Positions 26,930-33,789 of a DNA stretch of 57,147 bases are shown here, piece by piece. The notes below the pieces were generated by a model. It saw only the letters and a list, made by a program, of their open reading frames with translations, was not told the origin of the DNA and did not search any database. This DNA is from Planctomycetota bacterium. GTDB lineage: Bacteria; Planctomycetota; Planctomycetia; Planctomycetales; Planctomycetaceae. The position numbers were made by a program, and so were the translations under genes. Numbering within the stretch: the stretch's first letter is position 1; every line of letters starts with the position of its first letter. The DNA is taken from positions 1 to 57,147 of the forward strand of contig JAQBVJ010000035.1 of the NCBI GenBank assembly GCA_027623235.1, given 5' to 3'.

Positions 26930-28261
26930 TCAGCCGACGAGCTCGCGGATCGGCCGCGCGGTCTCAGGCAGAATCTGAACCGGTCGCTCGTTCACGTCGC
27001 GCACGTAATCGTGCGGGTTGATGCCGAGGTTGTGGTACAGCGTCGCCAGAATGTCGAGGAAGTGGACCGGCCGATCGGCCGCGTAGGCCGCCGTCTTATC
27101 CGTCGAGCCGATGACCTGTCCGACGTTCATCCCGCCGCCGGCCAGCCATGCGCAGTTGACCGGAGCCCAGTGATCCCGGCCAGCGTTCTTGTTGATTTTG
27201 GGAGTCCGACCGAATTCGTCCCAGACGACCACCGTCACGTCGTCACCGAGCCCGCGTTCGTAAATGTCCTCGATGAGAGCCGCAATCCCCTGGTCGAATC
27301 CCGGCAGGTGCGTTCTCAGGTGAGAAAAATTGTTGCCATGCGTATCCCAGAAACCGTACCCGACAGTGACGATTCTCACGCCCGCCTCGACAAGTCGTCG
27401 TGCCATCAACAACTGCTCGTTCCACAAAGGAGCTCCGTCGCCCAGGTGTTTCGGCGAGCCTTTTCCGTAGCGGTTGCGGATCGCTTCGTCTTCTTTCGAA
27501 ACGTCGAGTGCGTCAACAAGCCGGGACGAAGTCAGAACGTCGAACGCGCGATCGTAAACTTCGTCCATTCCACGGACCGTGCCTTCGTCCGCCGTGCGTC
27601 GCAGCTGGTCAAACTGACGCAGCAGGGCGCGCCGGTTTGAAAACTGGCTCGGGTCGACGAATCGCAGTTTCATACTGGCCAGGTCTTCGCCGTCGGCCTT
27701 CATCTGGTTGAAGCGAGGTCCCAGGTAGCCGGCTCCCTGGCTGTTGTAGGGTCGATGCTGCATCGTCGGGAACAGGTCGATGAAGGGCGGCGTCACCGGA
27801 TTCGTCGGGCCTTCGAGTCGGGAAACGATCGACCCGAAATTCGGAATGCCGTCCCGCTGAGCGACTCCCATCGGCTGACCGGTGAGGCAGTGAAAACTGG
27901 AATGCTCGTCACGCTGGCCGACGACCGACCGGATGACGGCCGTGCGGTCGGCGACGGCGGCGAGCTTCGGAAGCAGCTCACCAAAGAAAACTCCTGGTAC
28001 CGAAGATTCGATCGGGTGAAACTCACCGCGTACTTCCGCAGGCGCAGCCGGTTTCAGATCGACCGTGTCCTGGTGTGAAATCCCTCCGGACAGATAGACC
28101 ATAATTACGGCCTTGTGTCCTGACGCCGTGCCCTGTTGCTGCTCGGCACGAAGCAGTTGGGGGAGCGTCAATCCGCCTGCGGCGAGAGATCCCACCTGCA
28201 GAAAGGACCGGCGGGAAACTCCATCACAAAAGCGGCTTCCTGGGCCTGAAAATGTCAGCAT
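26930..28261 (-). CDS. DUF1501 domain protein, second copy
   Basis: A 443-residue DUF1501 protein. Seen here: a twin-arginine-type start (GVSRRSFLQVGSLAAGGL), then YLSGGISHQDTVDLKP, SVVGQRDEHSSFHCLTGQ, GYGFWDTHGNNFSHLRTHLP, VWDEFGRTPKINKNAGRDHW and CAWLAGGGMNVGQVIGSTDK. The pattern matches the copy at 4888 with the same metal-ligand-like His/Asp positions. I chose ATG 28261 because longer forms run into purN and add no signal-like sequence. No DUF1549/DUF1553 partner is adjacent. It is probably exported by Tat; its substrate is unknown. Confidence 0.9.
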   Translation of the reverse strand: MLTFSGPGSRFCDGVSRRSFLQVGSLAAGGLTLPQLLRAEQQQGTASGHKAVIMVYLSGGISHQDTVDLKPAAPAEVRGEFHPIESSVPGVFFGELLPKLAAVADRTAVIRSVVGQRDEHSSFHCLTGQPMGVAQRDGIPNFGSIVSRLEGPTNPVTPPFIDLFPTMQHRPYNSQGAGYLGPRFNQMKADGEDLASMKLRFVDPSQFSNRRALLRQFDQLRRTADEGTVRGMDEVYDRAFDVLTSSRLVDALDVSKEDEAIRNRYGKGSPKHLGDGAPLWNEQLLMARRLVEAGVRIVTVGYGFWDTHGNNFSHLRTHLPGFDQGIAALIEDIYERGLGDDVTVVVWDEFGRTPKINKNAGRDHWAPVNCAWLAGGGMNVGQVIGSTDKTAAYAADRPVHFLDILATLYHNLGINPHDYVRDVNERPVQILPETARPIRELVG

Positions 28262-28377
28262 CGCGGGAACCTGTTGCAAAACGACGGGGATGGAACCGGA
28301 GTGGCCGTTCGATCCGAAAACGGCTGAGCCATTATCGGCATTTTCCACGAACGGGCAAAGTGGCTTCATTGAAGTGT

Positions 28378-29007
28378 CTACGTCAGAACGGCGCGATTTC
28401 CGTCGACTGTCAGGCGGCCGGTGGCGAAACGGCGGATCGCTTCCGGAAACGCCTCGCACTCGGCTTCGAACACGCGCGCCGCCAGGCGGTCTGGCGTGTC
28501 ATCGTCCTCAACCGGGACGGCTCGCTGGACGATGATCGGCCCGTGGTCGTACTCGTTGTCCGCGAAGTGGACGGTGCAGCCACTGATCTTCGCGCCGCGT
28601 TCGAGCACCGCTTCGTGAACGTGGTGGCCATAAAATCCTTTGCCGCAGAATGCCGGAATGAGCGACGGGTGGATGTTCATGACCCGGTGGCGGAAATCGT
28701 CCGGCACCTGGACGAGGAACAGAAATCCGGCGAGCGTCACAAGATCCACGTTGGCCTCACGGCACAGTGCGAAGATCCGCTCGCTGAACGTCGCGACGGA
28801 ATCAAAGTCCTTTCGGGAGACGACCTCGCACCGCAGTCCGGCTGCTTTTGCTCTTTCGATCCCGCGGCAGTCTTCGCGACTGGCGATGACGAGGGAGATC
28901 TCCGCATCGAGCTCGCCAGCTTCTATTTTCTCCAGGAAGTTGAGCATCGTGGTGCCGCCGCCCGACACGAGGACTCCCAGGCGGATTGGCGAAAGCGGAT
29001 CGGACAC
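28378..29007 (-). CDS. purN: Phosphoribosylglycinamide formyltransferase
   Basis: A 209-residue GAR transformylase that uses 10-formyl-tetrahydrofolate in step 3 of purine synthesis. Seen here: the phosphate loop SGGGTTM (about 15-21), the catalytic region MNIHPSLIPAFCGKGFYG with Asn111 and His113, and GCTVHFADNEYDHGP with Asp154, matching the Asn-His-Asp triad of E. coli PurN. I chose GTG 29007 (GGAG upstream; length close to the E. coli enzyme). An alternative GTG at 29094 overlaps the stop of the preceding dehydrogenase gene. The two are likely co-transcribed, but no other pur gene is present. Confidence 0.92.
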   Translation of the reverse strand: MSDPLSPIRLGVLVSGGGTTMLNFLEKIEAGELDAEISLVIASREDCRGIERAKAAGLRCEVVSRKDFDSVATFSERIFALCREANVDLVTLAGFLFLVQVPDDFRHRVMNIHPSLIPAFCGKGFYGHHVHEAVLERGAKISGCTVHFADNEYDHGPIIVQRAVPVEDDDTPDRLAARVFEAECEAFPEAIRRFATGRLTVDGNRAVLT

Positions 29008-29090
29008 GGACGCAGACTCCAGCGTGACATTCAGGGACTTTTCAACATGCGATCGCGCGAAGTCTGACGGACCGCGCGGGGTCTCACAAC

Positions 29091-29966
29091 TCACCTGTCA
29101 CGCGGAGAAAACGCGCGGATGATCGCGCTGTTGTCGAGATCCCCGAAGCCCTGATCGGCCAGCCGCGACAGCAGGTTTTCATGCAGCGACGAAAACGGAA
29201 CGGCCGCTCCGACCTGATCGGCCAGTTCAAGAATCAACCGGACATCCTTCCAATGCTGGCCGAGCCGAGCCTGCGGGTCGAAGTTTCCGTTGAGCATCCG
29301 CTCGCCTTTGTGGTCCATCGCCCGCGACCAGGAGGGACCGGCCTTGAGCACTTCCAGAGCCAGTTCTCCGTCGACGCCAAGCTGCTGCGCGAACGACAGC
29401 CCCTCTGCCAGCACGGCTCGATTTAATCCGAGGACCAGGTTCACGACGAGCTTCATCCGCGCCCCGGACCCGCTTGGCCCGCAGTAAAATGTTTCCCGCG
29501 CGAGGTCGGCGAAGAGTGTCTCGCACTGGTCAAACGCGGTCCGTTCGCCGCCACACATGATGATCGCCTCGCCGTCCCGCGCGAGCTGGCTCGAACCACC
29601 AACGGTCGCATCGAGATAGGCAATCCCCCGCTCTGCGAGTTGCCTGGCGAACGACTCCATCTGTTCCGGCCGCCCGGTGGTCGTATCGACGACGGTCGAT
29701 CCCGGTCTCAGTTCCGCTTCGATTTCGCGCAGCACGGTCGCGGCGATGTCCGACGTCGGGAGGCTCAGCAGGAGCAGGGGGTCCTGCGCGGCTGCGATCG
29801 CGGACGCTGCGATCTCGCCACCGGCCCGCTCGAATTCTGCAAGTCGTTCCGGCGAAATGTCGTACCCGCGCACACGCCAGCCATGCTCAATCAATCGCGA
29901 AGTCATCGCCGAGCCAAGCAGGCCAAGGCCGATGCAGGAGATTTGTTTTTCGAGTGAGCGTGACAT
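29091..29966 (-). CDS. 3-hydroxyisobutyrate dehydrogenase-family oxidoreductase
   Basis: A 291-residue NAD(P)-dependent beta-hydroxyacid dehydrogenase. Seen here: the Rossmann motif CIGLGLLGSAM (11-21), the substrate-binding DATVGGSSQLARDG, and the helix with the catalytic Lys in SGARMKLVVNLVLGLN. Members act on small hydroxyacids such as 3-hydroxyisobutyrate, tartronate semialdehyde or 6-phosphogluconate. Which one is used here is unclear. ATG 29966 fits the family start; upstream in-frame sequence runs into a palindromic repeat. purN follows immediately downstream on the same strand. Confidence 0.9.
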   Translation of the reverse strand: MSRSLEKQISCIGLGLLGSAMTSRLIEHGWRVRGYDISPERLAEFERAGGEIAASAIAAAQDPLLLLSLPTSDIAATVLREIEAELRPGSTVVDTTTGRPEQMESFARQLAERGIAYLDATVGGSSQLARDGEAIIMCGGERTAFDQCETLFADLARETFYCGPSGSGARMKLVVNLVLGLNRAVLAEGLSFAQQLGVDGELALEVLKAGPSWSRAMDHKGERMLNGNFDPQARLGQHWKDVRLILELADQVGAAVPFSSLHENLLSRLADQGFGDLDNSAIIRAFSPRDR

Positions 29967-30005
29967 GGTCGATGTGGGAGAAGGAAGTAGGCTGGACCGA
30001 GAAAG

Positions 30006-30134
30006 CAGGCCGGACCGAGGAGCGAAGCGACGATGTTCCGGCATTCGCTGCTTCAGCGAAAGTTCTCTATTGCCGGAGCTTCGCTTCGCTTGATCCGGCC
30101 TGTTCCTGAATGAATCACGGCCTGGGAGGCCGTG
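30006..30134. repeat. Cluster of palindromic repeats between two minus-strand genes
   Basis: An outer inverted repeat (CAGGCCGGA...GCGAAGCGA at 30006-30030 with its complement at 30081-30102) encloses smaller hairpins, including TCGCTGCTTCAGCGA. A separate perfect hairpin CACGGCCT-GGG-AGGCCGTG follows at 30116-30134. The latter lies 29 bases past the stop of the SpoIID gene and may stop its transcription, though without a U-tract. Confidence 0.6.
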
Positions 30135-30162
30135 CCACTTTCAAAGGGTTACGGGCTGGTCG

Positions 30163-31437
30163 TTACGGCTTCGGTGGCCGCAGGCGCACGGTTCCCGCGT
30201 CGGGGTAGTAGAAGCGAATGATTTCGAGGGCCGATCTGCCGGCTTTGGCCTGACCGTCCGCTCCCCACTGGCAGAAGCCGACCCCGTGCCCGTGACCTCG
30301 CCCGGCGATCCGAATCGTTGTGGCGTCCTGCGACGCCTCGAAATCCGGGCTGTTGAGCACGCCGTAGGGAAGCACTCGTCTCAACACAGTGCCGGCAATC
30401 CGGTGAGTCGCGTTCTCATCCGAAATTTCGTAGTACGGCAGGTCGCCGTCGGGTCCTTTGGCCAGGCGGATTGAGCGAACCGTCCCGAATGTCTTTCCGG
30501 ATGTTTTCAGGTGATCGCGAATCAGGCTGGAGGCCTCACCGACTGGCACAGTCGACGTCCAGCGGTAGCGATCGGCCTCGCGACACCAGTTGCACTCAAC
30601 ACTTTTGAGGGCCGGTACGGCGTCGGTAAAAACGGTGCTGCCGTTGATCGTTCGCCCGCCGCAAACCGCGCTGTAATAAGTGGTAAATGCTTTGCCGTTG
30701 TACGTACACACGACGCCGGCGGTTTCTGCCGCGATGTTGCGGCTGCTGTTCGATTCTCCGGCGAGGCGTCGGTCGTCCACGTTGAGATACTGATACCCGA
30801 GATATTTCTGACTGCGGGACGTGGCGAAGACGTCGAACTGAGGATGGCCGGTCATTTGCGAAACGGCGTACGTTCGCGCGACGATGGCCTGTGCCTGCCG
30901 GGCGGCCTCACCGAATGTCGAGGGGACTTCGCTGTCGATGACGCTGGCGATGTATTCTTCAAGCGGAACATGATTCACGGCGATCAGCTTGTCGCCCGTT
31001 TTGCGAAGCAGTCTCACAGTGCCTCGGTACTGATGTCGCCCCACCCAGACGGACGGCGAGCGAACCGGCACGAGTTCCAGTTCGCTGATCGGGAAAAGGC
31101 TCTCGCCAATACGAATGCTGGCGCCGTCAATCGACGCGATGGTCTTCGCGATGCCGTCTCCGTAAGCGAGCACGCGGGAACTGCCCGGCACGATCACGCG
31201 GTAAGGGCCATCGACTCCGAACGGAACCTCATCGATCGGCACGGGAGTCAGGTTGACTCGGATCGTCGGGTTCCAGGTCTCGCCGTAAGTCTTCGGAGCT
31301 TCCTGTGCCGAGGCCGGTTTCGTTCCCGACTGTCCAGGCAGGGACGACGTGTAAAACAGCACAGCGCCACCGACCAGCGCCACCGCGATGGCTCCTGCAG
31401 CGAGAACAGTTTTCCGACGGGACATTGAAAAGAGCAT
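30163..31437 (-). CDS. SpoIID/LytB domain protein, membrane-anchored
   Basis: A 424-residue protein with an N-terminal membrane anchor or signal (KTVLAAGAIAVALVGGAVLF) and a SpoIID/LytB domain. Landmarks are LEEYIASVIDSEVP, ARQAQAIVARTYA, YYSAVCGG and the C-terminal GRGHGHGVGFCQWGADG. SpoIID is a lytic transglycosylase that trims peptidoglycan; LytB-type relatives enhance amidases. In a non-sporulating planctomycete it presumably acts in cell-wall remodelling or division outside the inner membrane. It stands alone between repeats and a 379-base gap. Confidence 0.92.
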   Translation of the reverse strand: MLFSMSRRKTVLAAGAIAVALVGGAVLFYTSSLPGQSGTKPASAQEAPKTYGETWNPTIRVNLTPVPIDEVPFGVDGPYRVIVPGSSRVLAYGDGIAKTIASIDGASIRIGESLFPISELELVPVRSPSVWVGRHQYRGTVRLLRKTGDKLIAVNHVPLEEYIASVIDSEVPSTFGEAARQAQAIVARTYAVSQMTGHPQFDVFATSRSQKYLGYQYLNVDDRRLAGESNSSRNIAAETAGVVCTYNGKAFTTYYSAVCGGRTINGSTVFTDAVPALKSVECNWCREADRYRWTSTVPVGEASSLIRDHLKTSGKTFGTVRSIRLAKGPDGDLPYYEISDENATHRIAGTVLRRVLPYGVLNSPDFEASQDATTIRIAGRGHGHGVGFCQWGADGQAKAGRSALEIIRFYYPDAGTVRLRPPKP

Positions 31438-31816
31438 GCGGCTTCGTGCCTGGTGAGCGTTGATTCAAAGTGGATGATACGTCGTCCCGCCGCGAGCGTG
31501 AATAGGGGCCTGCGATGCCGTGTCGAGGCAGGGGGACTCTGCCACACTTCAACGGTGGTTCCGGATGTTTGTTCGAAGGTCGCTCTTTTCAGCAGACATA
31601 GCGGAAGTCGAGGCTCGATAATCCCGGGCCGGATTGTGGCCGGTTGTCCGGCCTCTGCCGGTTTTGCCTGAATCGTGGCGGGAATTCGCTCTGGCCGTTT
31701 CCTCAGGTGAACCTCGGGGAATCGTTCCTGGCAGGGCGACCTAGAGTTGAGAATCTTCACGAAGCGACGCTGTCGACCCTGCAGCTGTCGACCCAGCACA
31801 GGACGAGGAATCTGCG
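31438..31816. other. 379-base gap between divergent genes
   Basis: I find no convincing gene here. The one clear structure is a tandem duplication of GCTGTCGACCCTGCA (31769-31783 and 31784-31798, one mismatch), 18 bases before the zinc-ribbon gene. Promoters of both divergent genes must lie here, but I cannot place them. Confidence 0.5.
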
Positions 31817-32335
31817 ATGCCCAACTCGACGATTGACAGTTTGATCGACGCGATGTCTGGCGTGCCGGTGCAGATTCCGCACGGCGAGCCGGGATCGCAG
31901 CTGAAACTGGTCGGCGGCCGACCGTCCCGAACGGACGTGGAGTCGGAAGTCGGACGGCTTAATCTGGTGGTGGAGGCGCTCGTGCGGCTCGTCGTGCGAA
32001 AGGGACTGGCAAAGCCGGCGGAGCTTGCGGAACTGCTCGCCCAGATCGATCGCGAAGACGGGGTCGAGGACGGCCAGTTCAAAACACACCGCAGCACCGT
32101 GCCGGAATGGTGCGAAGAATGCGAAGCCCGGATCGCTCCCGGCTGGACCTCCTGCGCATTCTGCGGAGCGAGCTACGGAGAAGACGTCGTCCAGATCGCC
32201 GAGCTCGACGGATCCGGCAACCCGACGCTGCCGCCAACGTATCCCGAGTGGTGCCCCGACTGCGACGCGCGAGTCCCGTCCGGCAACCCCTCCTGCCGAT
32301 TCTGCGGCGCGAAACTGCAGCCGATTTCAGAATAG
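31817..32335 (+). CDS. Double zinc-ribbon protein, unknown
   Basis: A 172-residue soluble protein. The N-terminal about 90 residues are acidic and helical (ESEVGRLNLVVEALVRLVVR). The C-terminal half holds two copies of a four-Cys zinc ribbon: PEWCEECEAR...SCAFCGASYG and PEWCPDCDAR...SCRFCGAKL, about 50 residues apart and clearly duplicated from each other. Such ribbons usually bind zinc and mediate protein or nucleic-acid contacts. There is no signal peptide and no catalytic motif, and I do not recognise the family. A short tandem duplication sits directly upstream. Confidence 0.78.
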   Translation: MPNSTIDSLIDAMSGVPVQIPHGEPGSQLKLVGGRPSRTDVESEVGRLNLVVEALVRLVVRKGLAKPAELAELLAQIDREDGVEDGQFKTHRSTVPEWCEECEARIAPGWTSCAFCGASYGEDVVQIAELDGSGNPTLPPTYPEWCPDCDARVPSGNPSCRFCGAKLQPISE

Positions 32336-32481
32336 ACCTTCCGGATCTTTCATCCGTCATCGCGCGCCCAGACAGAGGGAGTCGTGACCGCGGCGGATTC
32401 TGAAATTCGAGTCGCGGCGGTTGCTGTACAACCGGCTCGGCGAAGCCACAAGAGGCGGCATTTGTGGACGTTATTTTTGAC

Positions 32482-32508
32482 TGCCACCTGCCACCTGCCA
32501 CCTGCCAC
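32482..32508. repeat. Tandem heptamer TGCCACC, about four copies
   Basis: Three exact copies of TGCCACC and a partial fourth lie in the 227-base convergent gap after the zinc-ribbon gene. It is a simple tandem repeat with no coding support. Confidence 0.8.
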
Positions 32509-32562
32509 TGCGCGGTCCTGTTGCGACCAACCAGGGCCAGCTCAACGACCAGCAACCAAAAG

Positions 32563-32748
32563 TCAATTTCCCTTTTTCGCTTTACCCCACAGAGCCAGGC
32601 CGACGATCAGAAACGTGGCAGGTACCAGAAATGATCCAACCGCGTAGCCGACCAGGTTCTCCATCTCCTCAGGTCGATTCGCTCCGCCCACGACGTTTTG
32701 TACGGCCGCGATCATCGCAAGAGCTGCGATTACAAAACAAACGGGCAC
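32563..32748 (-). CDS. Small membrane protein, uncertain
   Basis: A 61-residue frame with two hydrophobic helices (FVIAALAMIAAVQNVVGG and AVGSFLVPATFLIVGLALW) and a basic end GKAKKGN, a layout common among small bacterial membrane proteins. The GTG start has no good ribosome site and the true start may be Met11 or further upstream. There is no recognisable family. It lies between the zinc-ribbon gene and the CPXCG gene. Confidence 0.42.
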   Translation of the reverse strand: MPVCFVIAALAMIAAVQNVVGGANRPEEMENLVGYAVGSFLVPATFLIVGLALWGKAKKGN

Positions 32749-32952
32749 CGGTTCGCAATTGATCTCTCCGTTGGTTCACACAACAAAGTTTCATTCGACA
32801 AAAGTGTCGTCATGGAGGGAAGGGATTTTCGCACAATCTGCGGTGTTTCTTTGGGAAGTTAAGCTCGATGTTCTGGTCGGTTCGGAAACAGGACGGCCCG
32901 ATTCAGTCGGGGCGCATCCGTTGAAGCTCTGGTGGAGCGACTTTCACCCGGC

Positions 32953-33147
32953 TTAGAACAGATCCTGTTCGGACTGGGCCCAGGCTCGGGCTTCTCCTTC
33001 CGGGTCGATTTCGACTCGGATTGAGTTGGGGCGGCAGCAGACGGGGCAGTCCTCGACGAACTGCTGGCTGTCTCCCTGCGTCAGGTCGAGCGGGATGACG
33101 ACTTCCTCGCCGCACGCGTCGCAGATGTAGGTGGCTTCGTCCTGCAT
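32953..33147 (-). CDS. CPXCG motif-containing Cys-rich protein
   Basis: A 64-residue protein with two Cys pairs, CDACGEE and CPVCCRP, matching the small CPXCG family (Cys_rich_CPXCG) that probably binds one zinc. The family's role is unknown. It starts 3 bases after the stop of the cobalamin adenosyltransferase gene, so the two are surely co-transcribed, which may link it to cobalamin or metal handling in this genome. Confidence 0.88.
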   Translation of the reverse strand: MQDEATYICDACGEEVVIPLDLTQGDSQQFVEDCPVCCRPNSIRVEIDPEGEARAWAQSEQDLF

Positions 33148-33150
33148 GGC

Positions 33151-33732
33151 TCACTCGCGATTTTTGCCTGGGACCCACAGCACGCTGGCCCGGCCGCCGT
33201 CGTTGCAGAACTGCGCGAGGACGAACAGCAGATCCGAAAGCCGGTTGAGATACCGCAGGACGTTTTCGTTGATCGGCTCGGCGTCGTGCAGTGACCACAC
33301 CGAGACTTCGACGCGGCGGCTGACTGTTCGAGCCAGATGCAGCCACGAGGATGCGGGCGATCCGCCAGGCAGGACGAAACTGGTGAGCGGCTCCAGTTGC
33401 TCGTTGATTTCGTCGATCCACGATTCCAGCCGGTCGACCTGGTCCTGAGTGACTCGCAGCGGCGGGTGCTCGGGAGCTGGCTGATCGGCCGCGGGTTCGG
33501 GCACGCAGAGGTCGGCACCGATGTCGAACAGGTCGTTCTGGATGATCGACAGCCAGCCGTCGATCTTTTCCGGAACCTCAACCGATCGGACGAGGCCGAG
33601 CACGGAGTTCAGCTCATCCGTGCCGCCGTACGCGAGAATCCGCGGGTGCTGTTTGGAAACCCGCGAGCCATCACCGAGCGACGTCTCACCCTTGTCGCCA
33701 CCCCGTGTGTAAATGCGGTTGAGAAAAACCAC
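33151..33732 (-). CDS. PduO-type cob(I)yrinic acid a,c-diamide adenosyltransferase
   Basis: A 193-residue ATP:corrinoid adenosyltransferase of the PduO family, which attaches the 5'-deoxyadenosyl group to cob(I)alamin. Seen here: the ATP-binding N-terminus IYTRGGDKGETSLGDG (7-22), the AYGGTDELNSVLG segment, the central FVLPGGSPASSWLHLART, and C-terminal RVEVSVWSLHDAEP with LNRLSDLLFVLAQF. It suggests that the organism makes or salvages adenosylcobalamin. It shares an operon with the CPXCG gene and lies 57 bases downstream of the HEAT/TPR gene. I see no cobalamin riboswitch upstream. Confidence 0.93.
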   Translation of the reverse strand: MVFLNRIYTRGGDKGETSLGDGSRVSKQHPRILAYGGTDELNSVLGLVRSVEVPEKIDGWLSIIQNDLFDIGADLCVPEPAADQPAPEHPPLRVTQDQVDRLESWIDEINEQLEPLTSFVLPGGSPASSWLHLARTVSRRVEVSVWSLHDAEPINENVLRYLNRLSDLLFVLAQFCNDGGRASVLWVPGKNRE

Positions 33733-33789
33733 GCAGGACCTCCGTGTGTCATCGTGATGCGAGTGGCGTCGTGCCTTGGCCGCGTGTTT

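Noticed and set aside
32482..32508. Possible CRISPR-like repeat
   Set aside because: It is only a 7-base tandem repeat with no spacers and no cas genes anywhere in the window.
33733..33789. Cobalamin riboswitch near the adenosyltransferase gene
   Set aside because: The 57-base gap is too short and has none of the expected conserved box sequence.
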